A stretch of DNA of 64,000 nucleotides. Origin: Tigriopus japonicus. Its lineage: Eukaryota; Arthropoda; Copepoda; Harpacticoida; Harpacticidae. The notes below the pieces were generated by a model. That model was not told the DNA's origin and searched no databases. It worked only from the letters and a program-made list of their open reading frames with translations. This document shows, one piece after another, positions 40,803 to 51,800 of this stretch. Location: assembly GCA_010645155.1 (NCBI GenBank), contig CM021318.1:8418311-8482310 (forward strand), given 5' to 3'. Positions within the stretch are counted from its first letter, which is position 1. Every line of letters starts with the position of its first letter. Position numbers and translations under genes: made by a program.

Positions 40803-40900
40803 CCAACAGGATTCGAACCTAAGCCGTCTGGGGAAGCACTTTTTTTTACCCTCGGCTCTTTTAAAGAACGTATTAATACGCGCGGCCACTCTGGCTTCCT
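40803..40900 (-). repeat. tRNA-like / SINE-like segment in the 3' region of the SHB-family gene
   Basis: On the minus strand there is a perfect B-box-like GGTTCGAATCC (40809-40819) and, upstream of it, an A-box-like AGTGGCCGCGCGT (about 40878-40890). The order and spacing suit a pol III promoter with a long variable region. The expected acceptor stem cannot be formed by the sequences flanking these boxes, so this is not a functional tRNA by eye. A tRNA-derived SINE or a tRNA pseudogene is more likely. Confidence 0.35.
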
Positions 40901-40945
40901 TATACGTTACAGTATTTATGCTAGCTCATAGTATTCTTAAGTTTA

Positions 40946-40951
40946 AATAAA
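40946..40951 (+). promoter_or_regulatory. Candidate poly(A) signal of the SHB-family gene
   Basis: AATAAA occurs about 475 bp after the stop codon and is the first canonical hexamer I noticed downstream. If it is used, the 3' UTR includes the tRNA-like segment in antisense. Confidence 0.45.
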
Positions 40952-41766
40952 ATGATTTTCAGACAACGGTTTGGGATACACTTTTGGAATATTTGAATGA
41001 CAAAATGCATTTTTCAAGCAAAACACTAAACTTGTAATGCCTCCTTAGGTCTGAAATCTAGATTTACAACTTGTTTGCATCAATATCAATTATAATTAAA
41101 AGGTGCAAGTCTATCTTATGGCATATGGACCTTAACCCACACGCAAATGCACTACTTAAAACTACTTGAACAACTCTTACCCATACTTAGATTGTCCTGA
41201 AATCAATGACACGATCGTACAATAAAAGAAATTTGAAGATGAAACCATCAATTCTAGAACATGAATTTATGCCAAGGTGACAACCCATAATAAACTCGAT
41301 TTCTAATAAGCAATAAAGATTGCCATGTCTTAATTAAGTTTAAATTAAGGCGTGGATGAGCAAAATCTATGTAAGTTGTTCAAGCCGGGTAACAGATAAG
41401 CTCAAAAAAACGCCGTTATGTTGTTCAAGTTGTTTCTTGAATGAGCGTGATGAAACTCCGCGTTTTAGTCCGGGGGAGAATTTCCGGGGGAAATATGGTT
41501 CCTAATCCATTTTCAAGATGAATTTGCGTGGCATTTTTAAGCAGGACGACACCGAACGAGGGTAGCAAGAGCTGAGTGAAGGAAGACAACAGGGCGCGGA
41601 AATAGAGTAGAGCTACTCTGGACTTGCGCAAGCGATGAAGAGACTTCAGACGAACAGATTACTTTGGACAGGCTACACTTTTATAACATTTACACTTTAA
41701 GTAACTTTATCATAATCCTCAAAAAAAGTTTTAATCGTCTTACCTTCATTCAGTTAGCTTTCTGAG

Positions 41767-41989
41767 TCTAATCGTTAATCACCGATGTCAAAGATGCGTG
41801 ACGTCACACCTCTCAGGTTAAATTTAGGTTAAGTTAGGTTTGAATGAAGTTAAAGTAGGTTAGGTTAGGTTTAAGTTAGGTTAGGTTAGGTTTAGTTAGG
41901 TTAGGTTAGGTTTAAGTATGGTTAGGTTAGGTTTAAATTTGGTCAAATGTGACGTCACTTATCTTTGACATCGGTGATTACCGGTTACA
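41767..41989. mobile_element. MULE-like MITE with TTAGG-repeat interior
   Basis: The 223-bp element has inverted ends of about 42 bp (41767-41808 and 41948-41989) that match at all but five positions, including the shared block ATCACCGATGTCAAAGAT and the inner GTGACGTCACA. It is flanked by the 9-bp direct repeat CTTTCTGAG (41758-41766 and 41990-41998). A 9-bp target duplication with long TIRs is typical of Mutator-like elements. No coding capacity is present. Confidence 0.82.
41816..41943 (+). repeat. Degenerate (GGTTA)n / TTAGG telomere-like array
   Basis: Runs of GGTTAGGTTAGG are interspersed with TTTAAG or TTTAG variants across about 125 bp. TTAGG is the arthropod telomere repeat. Here the array is entirely enclosed by the inverted ends of the 223-bp MITE, so it is element-internal rather than a relic of a telomere fusion. 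Confidence 0.85.
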
Positions 41990-41998
41990 CTTTCTGAG

Positions 41999-43563
41999 AG
42001 GCCGGCCTCGCACTTCTGATATTCATGAGAACATTGAGCACCTAGAGAGCTTTCTAAGACACTACAAGACTTTAAACAAAACACACTGATTAGGGAATGA
42101 TGATGCATTGGAAAATAGACACTAAAACACTCTTTATAAATTATGAGCCACATGAACTTTGTTGCACGACTTTAAAGAACCGCACACCTGAGCTTGTTTT
42201 CCTTCTTCAGGGTGTCTCCCGCAAATCAGAAAAACTGCACACAAAATCAATCTTGCAGTGTTTTAAGACTATTGAAAGACACTTACGGTCTGAATGATTT
42301 TATTTGAAAGGTCTTCATTGATATTAGTCAAAAAGCGAGCAGATTTTTTACTTGACAAGCCTCAATTGTAGTGTCTTGAAAGTTTGAAGAAAGGCTGGAT
42401 TATGTGATCTTCTAATCAAAACTAAAAAAAACCTTAGGCCATTCTGGATCCTATTTTCAGACAAATTATTTGAACACTCACAAAGGGCTTTAAAGCTCAT
42501 TACACTTTACATTGACAGGTTTCTGATTGTTTTGGTCACCATTTTTGATTTTCATCTTCTCTCTTCAGGGATCCTGTGGCACGTTGTCTTCTTCAGATTA
42601 ATTATATTTGAACCAACAAATTAGGACAGACCAGCTGACTTAAAGTGTCAAAACAATAAGTTAAGTCACCTTTGTATGACATTCAAACCAATTATTGCTC
42701 TTGGGGCCAATCAATGAGCAACTCAAAGTCATTTTGAACATTGCAACAGTTGCATCAAGCAACCCTTAATCTAGAAGAGGCCTCATCTTTGGCAGTTCGC
42801 CCAGCCAAATTAGCCAGAAGACCAAAGAGGCTTCTCTAAATTTCCGGCTGAATTGGCATACGATCTTTGCCTTTCAATTGATTTGGGTCACCTCCGGCCC
42901 GTTTTGCCGTGCCGTGAAAAGTCTACCTCTATTCTAGATGTCCTTGTGTGGACTCATGAAATACAAGGTCACGCTCTTTGACGCAAACAAAAAATTTACA
43001 CCCTTGTCCTTGGGTTAAACCCTAGAGACCCTAGTTTCTATGTAGTATTTCTTATCCCCGTTGACCAACGATGGTCTTTTACCCATTGAAACCGAAGCCT
43101 TCTGGCCATTTTTGGGATGTCTTTGACGATTTGTCCGTTTTTGTTGACACCAATTACCTATGCGTAAGGTTTCTTATGCTTGTGTTTTATTTTTGGTTCT
43201 TGAAAGATGGCATAACGCGTCTGATGCACTTTTTGACCATCGAGTTCTGAACGGGCAGCATTGAATGATTTATTACATTGGACCATGGGTTCCAACAAGT
43301 CCGTGTCTCAAATTGTGGATGCTTGTGGATTGTTTTTTTTGGATTGTGGATGTAGAAGCTTGTCAAGACATGAAATGGCATCACTTGAGATTTGCTTCAT
43401 GCAGTTGTAAACATGGTGTCTCTTTCTAAATCTTTGTTGCCTAATTAAAACCTTCAATTGCAAGGAATATCATCATATTGATTCACAAAAGTGCCTATGT
43501 CCAAGGATTTTCTAGCACCAGTGACCAAGCAGGTGCATCAAGTTACCTTTAAAACAGCAGAAT
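41999..43563. other. No supported gene
   Basis: AT-rich intergenic DNA between the MITE and the LINE fragment. Only short open frames are present. Confidence 0.6.
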
Positions 43564-43627
43564 TGATGTTACGCTGAATAAACTCTAAAGAAATCAGAAA
43601 CTTGTATTAGTTAACATATTTGGTTGT
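43564..43627 (+). repeat. Dispersed 60-bp repeat, copy 2
   Basis: This is the second copy of the block at 39893-39955. It abuts the LINE RT fragment that begins near 43646, so it may be part of that element's 5' sequence or a shared insertion site. Confidence 0.75.
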
Positions 43628-44262
43628 TCATATGTCATCTTCAGGGTGGTGAGGATGGCGATAAGCGCATCCAATATATCAAATGGACAGACGTGACCAA
43701 GAAGATAAGTGAACTAAAGTCGTCTTGCTCTGCGGGACCAGATGGCATTTCAACCATTGTGATAAAAAAGTTGGGTCTCTCAGTTGCAGTCCCACTTGCC
43801 ATCATCTATAATATGTCGCTGCACAAAGGATTGGATCCAAAAGCTTGGAAAAGAGCTGACTTTTTTCCTTTATTCAAGGGTGGGTGCGCACATGATAAAA
43901 CAAACTGTCGGCCCATTTCCTTGACAAGTGTTTCGTGCAAAATTTTGGAAAGGATTTTAAAGGATCGAATGTTGGCTCATTTCGATGAGCATGATGTAAT
44001 ATCACGGGATCAGCATGGCTTTCGAAAAGGAAAATCGTGTGTGACGAATCTGGTTCACTTTAAGGATTTCCTAACAGAGGCGATTGAAGATGGAGATGCA
44101 GTGGATGTAGTTTACCTGGACTTTTCACAAGCTTTTGACACAGTGGATCACGGCATCATGTTGGAGAAATTGAAGTTGGTTGGTGTCCCTATTCATTTGA
44201 CAACTTTTTTTGGAATTTGGTGGAAAGCCAATTTTGAGTTTGAATGTATTTTATCAATTTGA
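43624..44262 (+). mobile_element. LINE reverse-transcriptase fragment (5' half of RT)
   Basis: The 212-codon frame carries the N-terminal and first palm motifs of a non-LTR retrotransposon RT: SAGPDGIS, WKRADFFPLFKGG, CRPISLTSVSCKILERIL, QHGFRKGKSC and the catalytic motif A YLDFSQAFDTVDH. Similarity ends at about KLVGV (44190). The PQG and YADD motifs are missing, so the copy is truncated and dead. The style resembles CR1/Jockey-type LINEs. A dispersed 60-bp repeat overlaps its left end. Confidence 0.85.
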
Positions 44263-44829
44263 CTAAAATCAAAGAAAAGTAATTTGATTGATCTGCAATT
44301 TCAAATCAAACATTTCAACATGTACTTAAATTACTTACCTAGATGCCTACTTACTTAAAAACACATTTCCAAGCAAATTTTCTTATATTTTTTGTATTAG
44401 TCTTAATAACCTTTTATGAGGTTACCATGTAATAAACCAACTTTTGGAAATGACAGTTTGGAGACATAAAAGAATTGTCTTCTTGGGAGTATAAACATTT
44501 GAAGTTAAGCATCATCAAATATTCAAAGATTCACTTAACATAATTGAAATCTCAATAGTCAATTCAATCAAACACTTGCAACAATGTATATATAATTTTT
44601 TGGGGAATGCATTTCTAGACCAGTTTTCCCTCTGCACTATAACTACCCATTAGAAACACATTCCAATATGACCTTTAAGTCAAGTTTTGTTCATCTGAAA
44701 CATCTTTACATGATCATAGGTTGGAAAGTCTTTTGCCAATAAGTAGACCCACAAGCTGTTTTTACAAGTGTCCTAAACACTGACAAAATTATTAGCAAGA
44801 GTAGCAACTTAAACAGAAGTAAGTTTGAA

Positions 44830-45597
44830 CAAGGAGGACTGTATTTACCTGGAGTGGGATCGAGCGAGGGCGCGTTACCGCGTTGGTGTGAATTTTCGTG
44901 CGTGATAGCCTGGAATTCATGAAGAAATACAAAATAATTCGGATTATGGTCGTTTTATTGACATAAGTCATAAAACAAAAGTGCACAAGGATTCAATGAG
45001 CAATCATTTGATGCCCAATTAATGTCTCTGAAAGAGTTGAAATTGTGTTCTTTCACTGTATTAAGTCAAATATCTTCAAACTCCTGATCTACTGACTTGC
45101 TTTGTGATAGTGATTGTCCATCTTTTGTTGAAAGCAACATGGTTTTTATCATTGGGATTGTTTAAGGGCATTTTTCCCTCTGTAGAATGCTAAAAAAAAT
45201 CTTCTTTTTATCTTTTTTCAAGATTTTACAGTCTTCTTTTGTCTTTAGAACCCCAATAAAGTGCTAAAAACAAAGACAGAGAAGAACATCTATATCACAG
45301 AACACGGGGACAATCACTTTCACAAAGCTAGTCAGTAGATCTGGAGTTTGAAGATATTTGACTTAATCCAGTGAAAGAACTCAATTTCAACTCTTTAAGA
45401 GACATCAATTGGGCATCAAATGATTGCTCATTGAATCCTTGTGCACTTTTGTTTTATGACTTACGTCAATAAAACGACCTTAATCCGAATTATTTTGCAT
45501 TTCTTCATGAGTTCCAGGCTATCACGCACGAAAATTCACACCAACGCGGTAACGCGCCCTCGCTTGATCCCACTCCAAGTAAATACAGTCCTCCTTG
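44830..45597. mobile_element. Fold-back element, copy A (768 bp)
   Basis: The two halves are long imperfect inverted repeats of roughly 330 bp. They start CAAGGAGGACTG at 44830 and end with its complement at 45597, around a spacer of about 100 bp. Flanks are GTTTGAA (44823-44829) and GTCTGAA (45598-45604), a 7-bp target duplication with one mismatch. Short ORFs read inside both arms (44792-44986 minus, 45441-45650 plus) are the same palindromic sequence seen twice and are not genes. It lies just downstream of the transporter gene. Confidence 0.85.
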
Positions 45598-45896
45598 GTC
45601 TGAATTATCATCTACTCAGTTTACTACATAATTGTATACCTTTCTTTTAGACAATTTGTGCATGAATAGTCATGCACTTATAACTCTTTCATGGTCCTTT
45701 GGTTTGGAAAGAAATGTTTCATTCATTACTTTAAGGAATTATTCCAGCACTTAAGTTGCATTTCGATCGGCCTGCTCTCGGTCAGGCAAAATCAAATCTG
45801 GCTTCCGACCAACGTCCAAACCTCTAGAGGTCCATGCGTAAAGCAACAGTTGAAATAAGAGGTTGAGTGATTGGTATGTATATTTCACCGTCCTTT

Positions 45897-48800
45897 TTAA
45901 ATTGCAATGACCTCCTTTTTGAACACTTTTTTCCGACCTTTCTCATAAATGACAATGCCCACAATGAGAACATTGAAACTCGCTATAACAAACCAGGAGA
46001 ACTTGAAAGAGTTGGGAAACATAATGGCACAAACTATTGCTGTTCCCACTGTGGCGGCTGAAGTGGAATATTCCTTCACAATGTTGTCCATTAGTTTGAG
46101 CACGGTAGCAACCACCAAACCTCCCATTGAATCAAAGGCCAAGACTAGCCAATACAAGACCACCATGGACAACTTGAGATCTAAAACAAATGAAAAAACT
46201 GGCTCTGATTTCAGAAAATGTAATTCGTAAACAACAATATTTGGTCCTACCTTGGACATCCAGGACCAAACTTTGCACCCCATAATTGCTGGTTCCCACA
46301 CAATGAAGGAGACTTGAGATGATGACACCGTAGAAATAGAGCCAGAACTGTTTCTCCAGAAAATCATTATGGTTTACAGAACCGGACTTGAACAATATTT
46401 CAGTATAAAGTGCGGCCAAGACTGCGACATTAACATAATGTTTCCGTTTCGTTTCCTTTCAGTTAGTTAGCAATTTCAATGTGATTTACCTGAAATTATC
46501 GAGGCTGCTAGAGACAAAAGAATGACTTTGGGTGGCAGTTGATTGGTATGTCCCAGAATGTCTGGCATCTTCATTAAAACAATACTTATGATAATACAAA
46601 GTACACCCACAAATTGAAGTCTTTGAACTTGTCGCTTGAGAAGAAACTAAAGAAATAGAACTGGGATAACAAAGACAAATTTAAAGTACACTCATAGACA
46701 TTATTGAACCCACTTTATAAGAAAATGCAGTTATGGCTGTGCGAAATGAGCACAATACCATCCAAATGCCAGGAGGAACCAATCGTAGACCCTCGAAATA
46801 AATGTTGTTATTCAGGGCGTACAAAAGCCCTGGAACAATAAATTTGGACGATTCTGGGATTGTTTTAAAGTTGATGGGAGGGGCAGGTTCTGAAAAAAAT
46901 AAAAACGATCAAAAATCTGGGCCTTAAAAATGAGCATTTCATCAAAATGAAAATACGATTTTTAAAAAAAGGCACAACATGGAGTACATTTAGGCGTAGA
47001 AACTAGGAATTAGAAAACGATCTAGCGTCCAAATGAGTAACGCATTGAAGAGCTAAGGTTATTCATAGAGACGTTTGGAGAAACTCGATTCATCACAAAT
47101 TGATGATGGAATAACTCTCCAAACCTAAATACCTTACTGCCAAAAAAAGTCAAACTCTTTTTCGATTTGACCAAGTGGACTTTGCTACGTTCTGACAAGT
47201 GGCCAAATTGTGATATTGACATCATTTCATCCGATTGCAATCGCTTCAAAGAGTTGCTACAACAAGAACTCCATTCCAGTTTAAAGTCTCCCTGATCTAC
47301 AATAGTACCATACGCAAAATGTTGCGAACGTTGCATGCCGATGACATCAACGTTTCCAAATTTCATCGGAGCCCTGCATTTTCTGGACATCGGAATGGAT
47401 TTTCAAAGGTCACTTTTCCGATTGACAGGCAATTTCAATTCTGGTGCCAACATTTGATGATTATTATTACTTCATCTTGCACAAAACCAAGCAATTTTAC
47501 TATCTGAACTTGTACTTGGTTTCTCTCTTTGTGATCTCTTATTTTTCATGGAGATCTAGTACAAAGCTTCCTTGAACGGTCTTGTAGATACATACTACTA
47601 CACTCGGAAACCAGTCGAAACTGGTGCCAAGTGTACCCAGATAGTACATGGTGTACAATGGAACCTTCCGTCAAAATCCAGGCTAAACCGATAGTCACAG
47701 GTGGTTGCGAAGAGAACGATCACGTCTCTGTTCGGTTCGCCACTTGGATATACTTCCAGCTTTAGCTTTGCCAGTGATCAATACACCAAAGTCTTCAACA
47801 ATCCGGCATCATAGGTAACCAAATCGTTCGAGAGCTTCGCGTGGTCGAAAGCCAGAGCAGAAATCATCATAGAGCCATGTCCTACACATCGTTACGAAGT
47901 TTCAATTTTCCTGTGCGATCATTGAGCAACCAAACCTTGACCGTTTCTGTGGTGAGCAAAAATGGGCGGAGGAATATCACCAAGAATGGACCGAGTTTTG
48001 TGCCCGCAAAGAAGAAAGTTACGTTTCCCAAGAGGAGTATCTTTGGGCAAAATGCGGCCAATAGTGGTTTCTCAACTACCTCCAAAGTGTCTTCAGTAGC
48101 TTTGAAACATTCTAAAGTTGAGGCTACCGATTCAGTTTTGAGCAAAAACGCGCCCATTATCGAGTATAACGCCAGCAAACGACAGTTTCAGTATCACAAA
48201 CCCGCCGGAACAATGCCGTCCACGTCTTTTAAAAAGTCAATTCTGAGGCCTGCATCATCCGGACCAAAAGAACCAGTTCGGTTTTATCAAACAAGCTCCA
48301 AAAGTGCACAATTGTCCAAGACAAGTTCAAAATGAAACGATATTATTTATGTTTAGTGTTATTTTTACGTGTGTAGCATTTTGGGTTGATACTCGTGCCA
48401 TAGAATATATCAAAAAATATGTCACCATCCAAGTCATGAGTTTGTCGTTTCTACGGGTTTTTCTTAATGGTAAAGAACCACATATTGGAGAGGAAAAATG
48501 AGGAATTCCCCTAAAACGAATTTGGTTTTGACAGTTTCGAGCATATCCAGGAAAGAAGGTAGAAAAATATACCTGATCCATTGATGACATAACATGAAGG
48601 TTTTCCCCTGCGGACCTTAGAATGAAGAGAAATTCTGTTCTGTTTCATGCATTGGTCATCTGCCACTTTCAGTACAATTGAATCGTAAAGGGAGGCCTAA
48701 AATTATTATTTCACTTGGATTTCGTTCCATCTTCGGAAATAAAGGCATTGTCTTTGAGTATTAGTAGATAGATGGCTCTCTTTGATGTAAATATATTTCT

Positions 48801-51800
48801 GTGAACTCAACATTTGTCTCAATTGCATGATTTCCGATATTGATTGATGTCCTAGAGCAGGGGGCGGCAACCAGTGGGCCCAGTGTAATTTTTGGTGGGC
48901 CCTGGAGTAATGGGAGAATTTCGATTCCCCACGATTTGAGCAACACTTTTTGACAAAACAAGATGCTAATCAGACTTTTTTTAGTAAAAATAACAGGCGT
49001 TTGCTTGTAACTTTGTTTTCTTTGTCTAAGTAATTCAGGCACTATTAGCTTTTGCAATGCACGGTCAAAGCTAGGATGATTTTTCAGAATTCTTTCTTTT
49101 CTTGTTCTTGAAAATAAAATCATAGTTTTAGAACGAGTCAGTCAATTTTACCAAAAATAATTATTCAATATGGGAGCGATTACCGTATCATATTCCAAAC
49201 CTGCTGCCGTTAGCAGTCTAGCCTTGCCAAAAAAATGCTTGTTTTCAAGGGTCAGAGTTGCCCAAGCAAGGAACCGATCTCCTCTGGCCATCTTGTTATT
49301 TAATGTTGGGCATTCCTGATTCAAAAGTTCGGAAGAACCCTCTCAATTTATGTTACGAAATTTTAGATAAAAACAGCAAAACATTATTTTTTCCAAAAGA
49401 ATGTCAAGAATTGCTATTCTAACTTCAAGTTGTGCAGATGAGAAAGGAATTGTTGCCATTACCAGGGCTAAATCTTCATTTTAGCTACCTTTCACGCTCA
49501 TCAGAAACACACATCTTCCGAACTTTTTTTCCCGCCAAAAATGATGACATCACTAGTAATTCCTGCCATTAGTGTGACATTAAGGTGCTTCGAGTTAATA
49601 TGTGTTTGGCCAAGGATAACCTATATAATAGTATAAATACTAGAGCTCTAATAAATACCTTTCAGGGGTTCCTGGTTTGGCACGGGACACTAAATACGAA
49701 TGACCCCGTATATAGCAGAATGGATTTTCAGAGGGTTTGTTGATTAAATATTGAGCTCTTTTAGCAGGAAGTAGATTTTTAGATAAAAACACTTTTTTCT
49801 TGAATACTTTTACTTATTTCTAGAGTTTAAACTTGACAAAAACCTTTTAGTTACATTTTTACAAGAAAACAAGACCTAGGCAACCATTGCACGTGCCCTT
49901 AACTGGTTCAATGAAACCAACTTCCCAACTTCAATTTGCGCCTTCCTTTTACTTTTTACTTATTCCTTCATGTACTGCATCATCGAAGCGGTTAGTTCCG
50001 GATACAAATGTTCCTTGCTTTGCCATAAAATCTGCCACATGAAAAAAACGTTCAAGTATGCTTATGACAGGGCTCATTCAAGTCAATTTGCTACCACCGG
50101 TGGTGAGAGGTCATCAGCAAGAAGATGATTAATCCAATTTGNNNNNNNNNNNNNNNNNNNNNNNNNNNNNNNNNNNNNNNNNNNNNNNNNNNNNNNNNNN
50201 NNNNNNNNNNNNNNNNNNNNNNNNNNNNNNNNNNNNNNNNNNNNNNNNNNNNNNNNNNNNNNNNNNNNNNNNNNNNNNNNNNNNNNNNNNNNNNNNNNNN
50301 NNAAAATCTGCCACCTGAAAAAAAACCGTTCAAGTATGCTCATGACAGGGCTCATTCAAGTCAATTTGCTACCACTGGTGGTGATAGGTCATCAGCAAGA
50401 AGATAATTAATCCAATTTGAAGCAGATAAAAGGGTCAACATTTCTCCTAACGTTATCACTTATCCTCCAGAAGCGACATGGGAAAGACGCACTCTCGACC
50501 AGTTGATCAGCTCCATCAAAGACGAAGCCGTTCAGTGAGCCCATTTTTGCGCGTTCCAGGCCAGAGAGACAATGGATCCGAATTTCAGCGGAACAAACGT
50601 TTCTTCAGAGCTATGTCTCCGACCAGTCCAAAGCTGCGATACTACCAAAAACGCTATTCAAGTCCACAAAGCCGATTTTCCAATCCGCAGCACAAGTTAC
50701 ACCTCAAACCGGCGATGTCACTCTCCAATTTAAAATCTTCCCCTCAAAAGATTCACAATCGAAGCTCGAGTCGATCGAGATCCATGAAGTCCATGAAGAA
50801 CTCTATTGATCAATGCATACTGAAGATGGAACAACCGTGGTGTAATTCGAGGGGTTCCAAGTGCCAAAAATGTCCATCTTGGACGGAGGGTTTGGAGTGC
50901 TTTGTTTGGTCCCAAATTGGAGAGACCAAAAGCAGAGAGATGAAGAGAAGCTTTAAGAAAAGCAAGTATTTTGACAACCATTGAGGCAAATCTACATATT
51001 GACACCATGTGTTTCATCGAGTGGGACTTGTGTCATTGTTACTTGATGGGGAAAGTATTGGATGATTGCATCATTTGTAAACTCAACTAAAAAGAAGAAA
51101 TAAAATAATCTAGACTTGTTCAACAAGCTCTCCAAATGAACCGTTCGAAGTGTTTATCCGAATTCATGGTCATTTTAGCAATGGTTTTGTCGGGCAAAAC
51201 AATTCTACTTGTTTGAGCATACTATTTAAAGCTTGTTTTACTTAAGGGTAAAAGTACGTTTACTCTGTTTATCCCGGGATATTCTGTCCCAAAGACTCAA
51301 AGGAATTTTTAATTGGGACAGGATAAACAAAGTCTACATACTTTAGGAGAATTTTGACCTTAGTGTAAGGCAACACTTGATCGTTCATTATCTGTATGAA
51401 AAGTGCACCAAGTTCAAGTTCAAACTTATTAATGAGGCTTACATAGATAAATTACAACATTCGAAAATATTAGACTCAATAGACTGAAACAAATTGTTGG
51501 AGCATTTTTGTTACTATTGGGCAAATATGAATCATTTCAACTTTTGTGGAAAGCTTCCCATCACCAGGTTCAGATAGCCAAAGGCTCATAGCTTGATCAA
51601 GAAGAATCTTTCCTGTTCTTTTCTGCCGTTGCTTGGGGATTTTGGCAACGAGTCCATTACAATGAACGAGGATATCTATCGCATTTATTTCATTGAGTGT
51701 TTTCTCTGAGTAGAGTTTTACAACGGTTTATTTAATAAAATAGTCCTTGAAAAAGTTGTCCTTGAAATGGATGGTGGTTTTTTTCCACAGTATCTCAACT

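Noticed and set aside
41816..41943. TTAGG array as an interstitial telomere or chromosome-fusion scar
   Set aside because: The array is exactly enclosed by inverted ends and a 9-bp target duplication, so it belongs to a MITE.
44792..44986. Short ORF (minus) with near-identical twins at 45441-45650 (plus) and 58340-58534 (minus)
   Set aside because: They are the arms of the palindromic fold-back elements read in one frame; no domain, and the frames run out of the elements arbitrarily.
45949..46230. Plus-strand 93-codon ORF
   Set aside because: Shadow of the last exon of the SLC35A-family transporter on the minus strand.
50083..50406. ORFs spanning the run of N
   Set aside because: They cross an assembly gap and have no meaning as proteins.
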